A stretch of DNA of 64,000 bases from Photobacterium indicum. GTDB lineage: Bacteria > Pseudomonadota > Gammaproteobacteria > Enterobacterales > Vibrionaceae. The notes beneath the pieces are model-generated. The model was given only the letters and a program-made list of their open reading frames with translations. It made no database searches and was not told the DNA's origin. Positions 1-8,456 of the stretch are shown one piece after another. The position numbers and the translations under genes are program-made. Every line of letters starts with the position of its first letter. The stretch's first letter is position 1. Location: NCBI RefSeq assembly GCF_003026215.1, contig NZ_PYOC01000003.1, positions 496,001 through 560,000 of the forward strand, written 5' to 3'.

Positions 1-236
1 TGGGCTTCTCACAGCATTCAGGCATGGTAATTGTGTGCGATGGCACTGACGATGCAGCCGAGCGTGTTGGACGTGTTCTTCGCAATGATCCTGCAACAGG
101 TGTAATGCGTCATGCCGATGCTGGTTACGATATCGCAATTAACTGCGCCGAAGAGCAAGGTTTAGACCTTCCGATGGTGAATACAAAAAGCGCTCATTCG
201 CAAAGCAGTCTTTCAAAAAACATTCACTCTAAATAA
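1..236 (+). CDS. hutU: Urocanate hydratase, C-terminal fragment
   Basis: This is the last 77 or so codons of urocanase, which converts urocanate to imidazolone propionate in cytosolic histidine degradation. The reading frame is open from base 3. It contains [15 protein letters not shown] and the region ending [11 protein letters not shown], typical of the urocanase C-terminus. The gene is cut by the window edge, so the start and NAD-binding core are not visible. It ends 24 bases before hutH on the same strand, as in hut operons. The internal ATG at base 24 is not a real start because the homologous sequence continues upstream of it. Confidence 0.93.
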   Translation, partial: GFSQHSGMVIVCDGTDDAAERVGRVLRNDPATGVMRHADAGYDIAINCAEEQGLDLPMVNTKSAHSQSSLSKNIHSK

Positions 237-260
237 ACAACCGATAGCGAGAAAGTAATC

Positions 261-1793
261 ATGTACCAATTAGAAATTATTCCAGGCAAGCTATCGCTGA
301 AACAACTTCGTGAAGTTAGCCGTCAGCCTACTCAATTATCTTTAACGGAAGATGCACTGCCTGAAATGCTCATCAGCGCAGAAGCGGTTGCGCAAGTTAT
401 CAAAGATGACAAAGTTGTTTATGGCATTAATACTGGGTTTGGTTTGCTTGCCAACACCCGTATTGCCGCTGAAGATCTTGAAACACTGCAACGTAGTATT
501 GTACTTTCACACGCAGCAGGCATCGGTGAGTTCATGGACGATGCCACTGTACGAATGATGATAGTATTAAAAGTAAATAGCCTTTCACGCGGTTACTCGG
601 GTATTCGTCCATTGGTTGTTAATGCATTAATGCAATTGGTTAACACTGAAGTATATCCATGCATTCCGAAGAAGGGCTCTGTGGGTGCTTCTGGCGATCT
701 TGCCCCTCTTGCACATATGAGTACCGTGTTATTGGGCGAGGGTGAAGCCCGATACCAAGGCAAAGTAATTACTGGTGCCCAAGCGCTTGAGATTGCAGGA
801 TTAGAGCCTATTACCCTAGCCCCTAAAGAAGGGTTAGCGCTGCTTAATGGCACCCAGGCTTCAACCGCATTTGCACTAGAAGGCTTTTTTGCAGCTGAAG
901 ATTTATACTCAGCAGCAACAGTTTGTGGCGCAATGTCTGTTGATGCTGCACTGGGTAGTCGTCGTCCATTCGACCCTCGCATTCACCGTGTTCGTGGTCA
1001 TCGTAGTCAAATTGACGCGGCAATGGGCTACCGTCACATGTTAGGCCAAAACAGCGAAATTGGTCTATCGCATCAACAATGTGAAAAAGTGCAAGACCCC
1101 TACTCGCTACGTTGTCAGCCACAAGTGATGGGGGCTTGTTTACAGCAAATTCGTAATTCTGCTGTCACGTTAGAAGTCGAAGCAAACGCAGTATCTGATA
1201 ACCCACTTGTTTTTGCAGATGATGGCGACATTATCTCGGGGGGTAATTTCCATGCAGAACCTGTTGCGATGGCTGCAGATAACCTTGCACTTGCCATTGC
1301 CGAGATCGGTAGCTTGTCTGAGCGTCGTATGGCGCTATTGATCGATAGCGGATTAAGCAAGCTTCCACCGTTCTTAGTGGATAATGGCGGAGTTAACTCT
1401 GGCTTTATGATTGCACAAGTTACCGCTGCGGCATTAGCGAGCGAAAATAAGTCGCTTGCTCACCCTGCATCTGTCGATAGCTTACCAACATCAGCGAACC
1501 AAGAAGATCACGTTTCAATGGCTACATACGCAGCACGTCGCTTAACCGATATGGCAGAAAATACACGTGGTATTCTGGCTGTTGAATTACTAGCGGCAGC
1601 ACAAGGTCTTGATTTTAGAAGCCCTAACAAGAGCTCTGAATTAATCGAACAAGCAAAAATGCAATTACGTGAACGTGTTTCTTTCTACGACAAAGATCGC
1701 TACTTTGCACCAGACATCGCAAAAGCCAACCAGTTGTTAAAAGAAGCGACATACAATGCATTAATGCCAGCTACATTACTCCCAAGCTTGTAA
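261..1793 (+). CDS. hutH: Histidine ammonia-lyase
   Basis: Removes ammonia from L-histidine to give urocanate, the first step of histidine catabolism in the cytosol. The 510-residue length is normal for the family. The motif [12 protein letters not shown] carries Ala143-Ser144-Gly145, which cyclises in this family to the electrophilic MIO cofactor. YGINTGFG near residue 53 and the SDNPLVF region are further family signatures. It lies 24 bases after hutU with only a weak purine-rich Shine-Dalgarno, so translation may be coupled. A strong hairpin terminator follows, making this the last gene of the operon. Confidence 0.97.
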   Translation: MYQLEIIPGKLSLKQLREVSRQPTQLSLTEDALPEMLISAEAVAQVIKDDKVVYGINTGFGLLANTRIAAEDLETLQRSIVLSHAAGIGEFMDDATVRMMIVLKVNSLSRGYSGIRPLVVNALMQLVNTEVYPCIPKKGSVGASGDLAPLAHMSTVLLGEGEARYQGKVITGAQALEIAGLEPITLAPKEGLALLNGTQASTAFALEGFFAAEDLYSAATVCGAMSVDAALGSRRPFDPRIHRVRGHRSQIDAAMGYRHMLGQNSEIGLSHQQCEKVQDPYSLRCQPQVMGACLQQIRNSAVTLEVEANAVSDNPLVFADDGDIISGGNFHAEPVAMAADNLALAIAEIGSLSERRMALLIDSGLSKLPPFLVDNGGVNSGFMIAQVTAAALASENKSLAHPASVDSLPTSANQEDHVSMATYAARRLTDMAENTRGILAVELLAAAQGLDFRSPNKSSELIEQAKMQLRERVSFYDKDRYFAPDIAKANQLLKEATYNALMPATLLPSL

Positions 1794-1832
1794 TGTAGCG
1801 TTGTAATCATTAAAAGCGTTGTAAAACGATAT

Positions 1833-1882
1833 AAATCGAACCTGACCAGTAGCATTATGGTCAGGTTCGATTTTCTATTTTA
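1833..1882 (+). terminator. Rho-independent terminator after hutH
   Basis: A 16-base arm (1833-1848) and its exact complement (1858-1873) enclose a 9-base loop and are followed by a T-rich tract. It ends the hut operon. Confidence 0.9.
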
Positions 1883-2100
1883 ATCCTTTTCCCACCTTTG
1901 ATACCCCTCTCTTCTAAGTTGATTTACAAGCTTTTTCACGCAATGAATATTGCATACAAAGTTCAAACCTTGATAAATGCACGGTTATATCTTCCTTAAA
2001 TGGTCTAAGATGTTGATGAGACACTACTATTATTCGTCGCTATTCATATTAATGTGAGTAGCTGTTTAACTGATTGTATTGTTCCAACACGGAGGATGCT
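1883..2100. other. Intergenic region upstream of the kinase gene
   Basis: AT-rich spacer between the hut terminator and the fructosamine-kinase-like gene. It presumably carries that gene's promoter, but I see no convincing -35/-10 pair and no gene. Confidence 0.5.
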
Positions 2101-2967
2101 ATGTGGCAAGCCATTTCTCACCAACTATCAGATGTACTGGGTAAACCGTTTAAAATCAGCGAACGAGAGGCTCTCGAAGGCGGAGATGTCAATCAATGTT
2201 ATTGCGTCGGTGATGGTGATGAGCGCTTTTTTATCAAACTGAATGATAAAGAACAGCTTGCCATGTTTAAAAGTGAAGCCGAAAGTTTACGCATTCTAAA
2301 CGAGGCTAATTGTGTTCAAGTACCTCAACTATTACACCTTGGAACATGTCGTGAAAAGTCGTTCTTAGTTCTAAATTACTTACCAACCAAAACCATCGAT
2401 AACGAATCTGCCTTCAAACTTGGTCAGCAGCTTGCTGAATTACACCAATGGGGAGAGCAAGCAGAATACGGGTTTGATTTTGATAATTATGTCGGTATTA
2501 CTCCGCAGCCTAATAAATGGCGTCGTCGTTGGTGTCGATTCTTTGCTGAGCAGCGTATAGCGTGGCAACTTCAACTGTGTGAAGAAAAAGGGATTCAATT
2601 TGGGAATATCGATACCATTACGGGGAATGTTATTTCGTTATTGATGCACCACCAGCCAACCCCCTCTTTGCTTCATGGCGATTTATGGCATGGTAATTCA
2701 GCACTGACGGTCACAGGGCCTATCATTTTTGACCCCGCGACATACTGGGGAGATAGAGAATGTGATATCGCAATGACAGAGCTCTTTGGTGGTTTCCCTG
2801 CCAGTTTCTATGAAGGGTATCAATCTGTTTTCCCATTAGATGATGGATATCAAGAACGCCGTGACCTTTATAATTTATACCATATCTTAAATCACTGTAA
2901 TCTATTCGGCGGTGAGTACTTAGCCCAAGCAGAGCATATTATAGAAAAGCTAAAACTCGCTAAATAG
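2101..2967 (+). CDS. Fructosamine/ketosamine-3-kinase family protein (YniA-like)
   Basis: Predicted cytosolic kinase of the fructosamine kinase family, thought to phosphorylate sugar adducts on proteins or small amines. I chose the ATG at 2101 because GGAGG lies at 2091-2095 with ideal spacing; an in-frame ATG at 2074 lacks such a site. The 288-residue protein has a phosphotransferase fold: an N-terminal lobe with FFIKLN, the catalytic loop LHGDLWHGN (His192, Asp194, Asn199) and the metal-binding FDPATYWGD (Asp211). E. coli carries yniA near yniC, and here a YniC-type HAD phosphatase follows 200 bases downstream. The natural substrate is not known from sequence. Confidence 0.9.
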   Translation: MWQAISHQLSDVLGKPFKISEREALEGGDVNQCYCVGDGDERFFIKLNDKEQLAMFKSEAESLRILNEANCVQVPQLLHLGTCREKSFLVLNYLPTKTIDNESAFKLGQQLAELHQWGEQAEYGFDFDNYVGITPQPNKWRRRWCRFFAEQRIAWQLQLCEEKGIQFGNIDTITGNVISLLMHHQPTPSLLHGDLWHGNSALTVTGPIIFDPATYWGDRECDIAMTELFGGFPASFYEGYQSVFPLDDGYQERRDLYNLYHILNHCNLFGGEYLAQAEHIIEKLKLAK

Positions 2968-3033
2968 TGTATCTGACCATATGCAGTGCTAAAGCGCGTA
3001 TCATGGTAAATGTCACAATAAAGCAGAATCGAA

Positions 3034-3068
3034 AACATTAGCCCGATAAACGAGCTAATGTTTTTTTT
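3034..3068 (+). terminator. Rho-independent terminator
   Basis: Inverted arms 3034-3042 and 3054-3062 (AACATTAGC / GCTAATGTT) are followed by a run of T. It ends the kinase transcript and separates it from the HAD gene. Confidence 0.85.
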
Positions 3069-3166
3069 GCGCAAAATACAGTAATCTCGACAATCGTTAT
3101 GTGTAATGCCCATCTTGATAAGTAGATCATCAAATATTTATCAAGATTGGTATAAACCTTATAGGT

Positions 3167-3832
3167 ATGAAAAAAGTCATGTTAAAAGCAGCAGTATTTG
3201 ATATGGATGGACTACTCGTCGATTCAGAACCGTTTTGGCAACAAGCGCAAGTCGAAGTATTCTCATCTATCGGCGTTACCATTGAACAAAAAGATACATT
3301 GCAAACGATGGGTTTACGCATTGACCAAGTCGTCGATTTTTGGTTCAAGAAGCAACCATGGCAAGGCCCTAATTGTGCAGAAATAACCGCTTTAATCGTT
3401 TCTCGCGTACAAGATTTAGTGAAAGAGCATAAGCCTGTACTACCTGGTGTGTTCGAAGCCATTGCAACTTGTAAAGCAATGGGACTAAAGGTTGCCCTAG
3501 CCTCTTCATCACCATTAGGTTTAATTGAAGCGACGTTAGAAGCATTAGAGTTAGAAAATGAATTTGAAGCCGTTTTATCGGCTGAACACCTTCGTTATGG
3601 CAAACCACACCCTGAAGTGTACATCAACGCTGCAGATGCATTAGGTGTAGAACCACAAGCATGTGTTGCCTTTGAAGATTCAGTTAACGGTTTACTGTCG
3701 GCCAAAGCTGCGCAAATGAAAGGAATCGCCGTACCTGAAGCTGAATATGCCAATGATGCTCGCTGGGCGATTGCAGATAAAAAACTTTCGTCGCTTCACG
3801 AAGTAAATCAGCAATTATTAAATAATCTATAA
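3167..3832 (+). CDS. hxpB: HAD-family sugar phosphatase (YniC/HxpB-like)
   Basis: Cytosolic haloacid-dehalogenase-type phosphatase of 221 residues. E. coli HxpB (YniC) hydrolyses hexose and 2-deoxyglucose 6-phosphates, and the similarity is strong throughout (FDMDGLLVDSEPFW, LPGV, YGKPHPEVY, FEDSVNG). Motif I is Asp12-x-Asp14, motif II is the SSS of ALASSSPLGL, and motifs III/IV are the GKPHPEVY lysine and the FEDS acidic pair. A cap domain sits between motifs I and II. A second in-frame ATG at 3179 is possible, since the site upstream of 3167 is weak. It follows a YniA-like kinase, recalling the enteric yniA/yniC neighbourhood. Confidence 0.9.
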   Translation: MKKVMLKAAVFDMDGLLVDSEPFWQQAQVEVFSSIGVTIEQKDTLQTMGLRIDQVVDFWFKKQPWQGPNCAEITALIVSRVQDLVKEHKPVLPGVFEAIATCKAMGLKVALASSSPLGLIEATLEALELENEFEAVLSAEHLRYGKPHPEVYINAADALGVEPQACVAFEDSVNGLLSAKAAQMKGIAVPEAEYANDARWAIADKKLSSLHEVNQQLLNNL

Positions 3833-3846
3833 ACAAAAATCAATCC

Positions 3847-3891
3847 AATTGTTGGTGTTACAAAGGGTGGAACCGAGTTACATCAACAATT
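3847..3891 (+). terminator. Hairpin downstream of hxpB
   Basis: 15-base arms (3847-3861 and 3877-3891) pair at 13 of 15 positions. The T tract is poor, so this may be a weak terminator or an mRNA-stabilising stem. The rest of 3833-4204 is AT-rich with no gene I can support; an overlapping 62-codon frame from 4084 runs into the next gene in the wrong frame. Confidence 0.5.
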
Positions 3892-4204
3892 ATTACTTTC
3901 TACCAAGGAAATGTTTCAATTTTAACGTTTTATAAAGTTAACAAAATCTTATAAAAAAATCATATCCATCAAAAAAATACAATACTGAGATCCCTCACTT
4001 AATAATTATTCAGTTCTTCTTATCAATTCAAAGTTTGTAGTTAATTTTCAGCAAAAAGCAATGCGAAACGCTAGGATCTAGTTATGCCAGTAAATCACCT
4101 GACAAGTGTATTAATCATGATTCTTACGTCAGGAGCATCAAGTGGTAACACTGGTTCTGTGAATTTTTGTATCTATAGAGGTACATCATACCAAGGAGTA
4201 TCAA

Positions 4205-4408
4205 ATGACAAATTATTCAGAGCAGAGTGTCTCTTGCCCGCATTGTGGACATATTATCAAGATAACTCTTGATACGAGTGGTGGTAGCCAAGAATTCTAC
4301 GACGACTGCCCGTCGTGCTGCCATGCTGTGCATTTAAACATGCAAATTGATGAGGTTCATAAAACCATCAATTTATTCATTGATGCTGATGATGAACAAA
4401 TTTTTTAA
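4205..4408 (+). CDS. CPXCG-type cysteine-rich small protein
   Basis: A 67-residue protein with two CxxC knuckles, Cys11-Pro-His-Cys14 and Cys35-Pro-Ser-Cys38, plus an extra Cys39. It matches the small CPXCG-motif cysteine-rich family found in marine gammaproteobacteria and probably binds one zinc ion. Function is unknown. AAGGAG upstream at proper spacing supports this start. No signal peptide or membrane segment is seen, so it should be cytosolic. It is monocistronic, with a large upstream gap and a convergent ribE downstream. Confidence 0.85.
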   Translation: MTNYSEQSVSCPHCGHIIKITLDTSGGSQEFYDDCPSCCHAVHLNMQIDEVHKTINLFIDADDEQIF

Positions 4409-4433
4409 CTTTCATCATAGATAGTATTGAGTC

Positions 4434-4462
4434 TAAGCCTATATGATCATTCAATAGGCTTA
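4434..4462. terminator. Possible bidirectional terminator between convergent genes
   Basis: Perfect 8-base arms TAAGCCTA (4434-4441) and TAGGCTTA (4455-4462) lie between the convergent CPXCG gene and ribE. Flanks are AT-rich but the U tracts are short. Confidence 0.45.
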
Positions 4463-4479
4463 ACTTAATAATAAATTTA

Positions 4480-5100
4480 TTACTGTGTATTACTCGATTG
4501 GTTCATAAGCACTCGCTCGACAGTGTCTACAATCGCTTGAGTTTGTGGATCAATTTCAATATTAACCACATCACCTATTTTACGAATACCAAAAAGTGTT
4601 CTTTCAAGCGTCTCAGGGATCAGGTGTACGCAGAATCGATTGTCCTTAACCTCACCGATAGTTAATGAACAACCATCAATACCAATATACCCCTTCGTTA
4701 ACACATACTTCATCGACGGCTTCGGCATCGTAAACCAAATTGTACAATTGTTAGCCGCATTAATAACATCAGAGATGGTCGAACACTGGTTGATATGGCC
4801 CGACATAGAATGCCCGCCAATTTCATCACCAAATTTTGCTGCACGTTCAATATTGACGTTATCGCCTTCTACTAACAAGCCGAGATTAGTCACTTTTAAG
4901 GTTTCTTGCATTAAATCAAAAGAAACGAAGTCGTCTTCTACTTTGGTCACAGTTAAACAACAACCGTTATGCGCAACGGATGCACCAAGCGTTAATCCTT
5001 TTCGCAGCTCTTGCGGCATTTCTAACACATGTGTCTGAAAATTTTCTTTTTTTAATATTTTAACGACACGTACTGTACCTTGAACAATTCCTGTAAACAT
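4480..5100 (-). CDS. ribE: Riboflavin synthase, alpha subunit
   Basis: Catalyses dismutation of two 6,7-dimethyl-8-ribityllumazine molecules to riboflavin, the last step of riboflavin synthesis. The 206-residue protein has the usual two lumazine-binding barrels: the first starts MFTGIVQGT, the second begins near GGHSMSGHI. Length and repeats are standard. It stands alone, not in a rib operon, and no FMN riboswitch is visible in the 117 bases upstream. In enterics it lies next to norM/mdtK; here a two-component system is inserted between them. Confidence 0.95.
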   Translation of the reverse strand: MFTGIVQGTVRVVKILKKENFQTHVLEMPQELRKGLTLGASVAHNGCCLTVTKVEDDFVSFDLMQETLKVTNLGLLVEGDNVNIERAAKFGDEIGGHSMSGHINQCSTISDVINAANNCTIWFTMPKPSMKYVLTKGYIGIDGCSLTIGEVKDNRFCVHLIPETLERTLFGIRKIGDVVNIEIDPQTQAIVDTVERVLMNQSSNTQ

Positions 5101-5217
5101 CAGTATCCCCGACTATTATTTTAATATCAGTTGGTTAGTCATCGCATTATATATCCAAACACACCAAAATGTAGGATCCAGCGTTATTTGAACCATTTCA
5201 ATTACCCCAACCTGAGG

Positions 5218-6663
5218 TTATTTAGACTGTGGCCGATGATATTGTGGCAATCGTATCTCTGCGCAAAGGCCACCTTCACTGCGATTTCGTAAAACTAATG
5301 ATCCGCCATGGGCTTGAATAATCGAGCGGCTAATAGACAAGCCCAACCCCACACTTGATGAACTAGTATCTCTGGCTTTCTCTAATCGTACAAAAGGTTT
5401 AAAAACATCCTCTAATGCACTTTCATCAATACCTGTACCACGATCACAAACCTGTACAACAGTGTGATACTCATCATTAAAACAGTTTAATTCAATCGGA
5501 GAGGGTCTACTCGTATTCTCAGACTGCTGTCCATAACACAAACTATTGTTCAGTAAATTTTCAATCACTCGCCTAAAGGCAATAGGTGACAATCGACAGA
5601 TAACTTTACTAGCAGCAATAAAGTGTATGACATCGCCTCGGTCTTGATAATCATCGGTAATTGTTTGCAATAAACTGGTTAGCTCAACGGTTTGGCTTGG
5701 CTCTTGTTGAGCATCGTCTCGCGCAAAGTTCATTGTAGCTTCAATCATCAATTCCATATTAGTCAGTGTTTTTAATAATTGTTTTTGATCCTCATTATGC
5801 TCAATAAATTCTAGTCGTAAGCGCATGCTGGTAATAGGCGTACGTAAATCGTGAGAAATAGCAGCAAGCATCTTTGTTCTATCATCAACAAACTGCGATA
5901 GTTGTGTTTGCATCTGATTAAATGCCGTAATTGTCGGTAAGATCTCTTCTGGCCCTGAAAGTTCAAGCGGGGTAAAGTCTCGTTCTTGCCCCAATTTTTG
6001 TGCGGCAACAGCCAGTTTTTTTACAGGAAGTAACGACCGTTTAACCACCCAATACATCGCACTCAGCGTAAATAGTGCCACTAAAATTAACCCAACAATT
6101 GCGGACCAAGACCAGCGTAATGCTTGCTGATCAATCGCTGAGCTAAAATTTAACCAATAATTATTTGATAACTTTACCGAGCCAATCAACTGCGTTTTAT
6201 ATTCAACTGCCGATTGTTGCATCATCGGCATATGTTTCATCGACATATGCATATGCCGCATCATCTTGCTCATGTCTGCTTGTTGTTCATTATGCTGTTG
6301 CGAGATAACAGATTGGATCTTTACTTGATGAGGAAGAGGTGCTGAAAAAGACCGTGTCAGTTGTGCAGACAAATCTGCTTGTTGGTTTCCGGTCACGGCC
6401 GCTGTATTATCGAGCGACAACGTTAAACCAGAGCTTTGACTGGCAGCCAATATTTCATCATGCAGTTCTACAGGCGTGCGATCAATCACATTAACCAAGG
6501 CAGCAACACGTTCTAACGTACTATTACTTGTGGCTAAATTGAGCATTTGAACGCGTTCGTTCGTGAAAATTTGAAGGGCTATTAATAGCTCAAACACCAA
6601 ACCAAGCACCATTATGATACAAATTTTACCAATAAGACTAGAAGGTAAAATGCGTTTAATCAT
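5218..6663 (-). CDS. Sensor histidine kinase with Met/His-rich periplasmic loop
   Basis: Inner-membrane kinase of 481 residues. Membrane segments lie near 10-31 and 185-207 and frame a periplasmic domain of about 155 residues. A HAMP linker follows, then HisKA with His271 in AISHDLRTP, then an HATPase domain with N box ENLLNNS, CDRGTGI and VGLGLS. The periplasmic loop contains a striking cluster at 131-148 with nine Met and three His, the kind of soft-metal ligand set seen in copper or silver proteins. Its start overlaps the response-regulator stop by 8 bases. A Met-rich secreted protein is transcribed divergently, which makes Cu(I)/Ag(I) sensing likely but unproven. Confidence 0.92.
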   Translation of the reverse strand: MIKRILPSSLIGKICIIMVLGLVFELLIALQIFTNERVQMLNLATSNSTLERVAALVNVIDRTPVELHDEILAASQSSGLTLSLDNTAAVTGNQQADLSAQLTRSFSAPLPHQVKIQSVISQQHNEQQADMSKMMRHMHMSMKHMPMMQQSAVEYKTQLIGSVKLSNNYWLNFSSAIDQQALRWSWSAIVGLILVALFTLSAMYWVVKRSLLPVKKLAVAAQKLGQERDFTPLELSGPEEILPTITAFNQMQTQLSQFVDDRTKMLAAISHDLRTPITSMRLRLEFIEHNEDQKQLLKTLTNMELMIEATMNFARDDAQQEPSQTVELTSLLQTITDDYQDRGDVIHFIAASKVICRLSPIAFRRVIENLLNNSLCYGQQSENTSRPSPIELNCFNDEYHTVVQVCDRGTGIDESALEDVFKPFVRLEKARDTSSSSVGLGLSISRSIIQAHGGSLVLRNRSEGGLCAEIRLPQYHRPQSK

Positions 6664-7426
6664 ATGTTACCTCGCACACTAGTTGATAGCCCCCACCCCA
6701 AATAGTTTTGATTAATTCAGGCTTTTTATGGTCGATTTCTAACTTCTTCCGTAACCGGCTAATAATAGTATCAATAGAACGATCATATACATCTGTCTCT
6801 CGCCCTTTGGCCAAATCCAATAGCTGTTCTCGGCTTAATACTTTTCTTGGGTGCTCAACAAATACTTTCAATAATGTAAATTCAGCACTCGTTAATGAAA
6901 CAGCGATACCGTCGTTGTCTGTTAATTCACGCTGACCAATATCAAAACACCAACGATTAAAACGATAAACATAGCTTTCTTTATCTTGCGCCTCTTCAAC
7001 AGAATCTATTTTTGACTTAAGTACTGACTTACCTTCAGGAATCGCATTAAAACGACGAATAACCGCTTTTACACGGGCTAATAATTCACGTGGATTAAAC
7101 GGCTTAGGCAAATAATCATCCGCGCCCATTTCCAGCCCAATGATTTTATCTACCTCCTCACCCATCGCTGTCAGCATTATCACCGGTATATTCGAATGCA
7201 CACGTAATTCACGGCATAAGGTTAATCCGTCTTTTCCGGGCAGCATTAAATCCAACACGATCAAATCGATTGAATTGTCTCGAAGGCATTGCTCCATTTC
7301 ATCACCATCAGCAGCAACAGAAACCCGATAATTATGCTGGCTTAGAAAGCGCTTTAACAAATCACGGATCTCGCTATGGTCATCAACAATTAATAGGTGA
7401 GGTAATGATAAGGCGGAACTGTCCAT
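6656..7426 (-). CDS. OmpR-family response regulator
   Basis: DNA-binding response regulator of 256 residues from the ATG at 7426; a TTG four codons upstream is a less likely start. The receiver domain has the acidic pair in LLIVDDHSEIRD, phospho-acceptor Asp59 in LIVLDLMLPG, and the KPF lysine motif. A winged-helix domain follows, with the SREQLLDLAKGRETDVYDRSID recognition region visible in part. It is translationally coupled to the kinase (8-base overlap). Likely targets are its own promoter and the divergent Met-rich gene, because repeated TGACA/TGTCA half-sites fill the shared 200-base region. Confidence 0.93.
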   Translation of the reverse strand: MDSSALSLPHLLIVDDHSEIRDLLKRFLSQHNYRVSVAADGDEMEQCLRDNSIDLIVLDLMLPGKDGLTLCRELRVHSNIPVIMLTAMGEEVDKIIGLEMGADDYLPKPFNPRELLARVKAVIRRFNAIPEGKSVLKSKIDSVEEAQDKESYVYRFNRWCFDIGQRELTDNDGIAVSLTSAEFTLLKVFVEHPRKVLSREQLLDLAKGRETDVYDRSIDTIISRLRKKLEIDHKKPELIKTIWGGGYQLVCEVTYD

Positions 7427-7486
7427 AAAAACCCACAATATAATACGAATGAATAATGACTATACGTCATTAACCCATTGAGTTCT

Positions 7487-7570
7487 TGTCAATGTATGTC
7501 AATGAGTTGAGTACAATTCAAACTGGCATACTTTGACATAAACTAATTCGGTTCTGACAAATCTGCGACA
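7487..7570. promoter_or_regulatory. Candidate response-regulator sites in the divergent promoter
   Basis: TGTCA occurs at 7487-7491 and 7497-7501, ten bases apart. TGACA occurs at 7534-7538 and 7555-7559, with CGACA at 7566-7570. The 10, 21 and 11 base periods suit head-to-tail binding of an OmpR-family dimer. TGACA/TGTCA is also the half-site remembered for E. coli CusR. The assignment is inference. Confidence 0.45.
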
Positions 7571-7623
7571 AACTTATTTGTTTTAATAGCCTAGTCAAAA
7601 CAAATAATATCAAAGGTGATCAA

Positions 7624-7893
7624 ATGAAACGTTCAATTTTATTAGCAGCAAGTCTAGTTATTCTTCCTTCTATTGCGATGGCTAACAACGCTCACCATGA
7701 AACAAACCAAGATGGTACTCACATGGCTGGAATGCATTCTGAAATGATGCAAAACATGATGAAAAATCCTGAGCAAATGCAAGCCATGATGACCGAGATG
7801 CAATCAAACCCAGAGATGCAAAAAATGATGAAGAAAATGGGGTGTCAGGGGAACATGACAACGATGATGAAAAATAACACTGAACAACAATAA
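7624..7893 (+). CDS. Secreted methionine-rich small protein
   Basis: An 89-residue protein with a signal peptide (about 1-20, ending SIAMA). The mature part is extremely rich in Met, often in MM or MxxM pairs (MAGM, EMMQNMM, QAMMTEM, EMQKMMKKMG), with His24, His25, His33, His38 and one Cys74. Such patterns bind Cu(I) or Ag(I) in the periplasm. It is transcribed divergently from a two-component system whose sensor loop has a similar Met/His cluster. It is not a recognisable CusF or CopC; a periplasmic metal sponge or chaperone is the best guess. Confidence 0.8.
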   Translation: MKRSILLAASLVILPSIAMANNAHHETNQDGTHMAGMHSEMMQNMMKNPEQMQAMMTEMQSNPEMQKMMKKMGCQGNMTTMMKNNTEQQ

Positions 7894-7938
7894 CTCATTT
7901 ATTGAGTTCATTAATACACATTTGCCCCAGGAGATACT

Positions 7939-8136
7939 ATGCACACGATGAGTATGATGCCATTTTCAATGATTTTCATGTGGATTCTTATGATTGCCTT
8001 TGTATACCTAATAATAAAGGCTATCAGGCAAGACAATAAATCGCCCTCTAGCTCTGCGATTGAAGTTGCAAAATGCCGCTTTGCTAATGGCGAAATAACT
8101 CAGGAAGAGCTAAGAGAAATAAAAAAAGAGCTGTAA
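7939..8136 (+). CDS. SHOCT-domain membrane protein
   Basis: A 65-residue protein with one membrane helix (about 8-28) and a cytosolic C-terminal SHOCT-like tail (AKCRFANGEITQEELREI). The N-terminus is Met-rich (MHTMSMMPFSMIFM). CCAGGAG upstream is a good ribosome site. It lies 45 bases after the Met-rich secreted gene and probably shares its transcript. SHOCT tails often occur on small membrane proteins of unknown role; placement suggests a part in the same metal response. Confidence 0.75.
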   Translation: MHTMSMMPFSMIFMWILMIAFVYLIIKAIRQDNKSPSSSAIEVAKCRFANGEITQEELREIKKEL

Positions 8137-8150
8137 ATAATGATGTTCAC

Positions 8151-8190
8151 AGATGCCCTACTTATGATGAAGGGCATCTCTAGCAGTTTT
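8151..8190 (+). terminator. Terminator after the Met-rich/SHOCT pair
   Basis: Perfect 9-base arms AGATGCCCT (8151-8159) and AGGGCATCT (8171-8179) are followed by a short T tract. Confidence 0.6.
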
Positions 8191-8372
8191 AGATCGTCAG
8201 CCCCTGCACACCAGCCTCGTAGACGTCCCCATCATAATGCTACGAACATACACCACTACACTTAACCCTTTAGAGCAGAAAACAACACAGCTTAAACTAT
8301 TTGTAAAATATGCTAATGTAACTGCATATTAAACAACGCTGCTGAATAGTCGGCATTCGATAGCAATATTGA

Positions 8373-8400
8373 TTGTCTCTTCTTATTGAATCGCTATAAT
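8373..8400 (+). promoter_or_regulatory. Candidate sigma-70 promoter of norM
   Basis: TTGTCT at 8373-8378 and TATAAT at 8395-8400 are spaced by 16 bases and lie 57 bases before the norM start. The rest of 8191-8456 shows no gene. Confidence 0.5.
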
Positions 8401-8456
8401 CACCGCGCTTTACTCTATACATTTATTCATTATTTCTGCTTTTAGGAGCATGCTCT

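Noticed and set aside
593..1360. Several minus-strand open frames inside hutH
   Set aside because: They lie entirely opposite a well-conserved gene, have no ribosome sites and give low-complexity, non-family translations.
4084..4272. 62-codon frame overlapping the CPXCG gene
   Set aside because: It runs into the real gene in another frame, has no good ribosome site, and its translation has no recognisable features.
5101..5217. FMN riboswitch upstream of ribE
   Set aside because: The gap is too short and lacks the conserved G-rich FMN aptamer segments.
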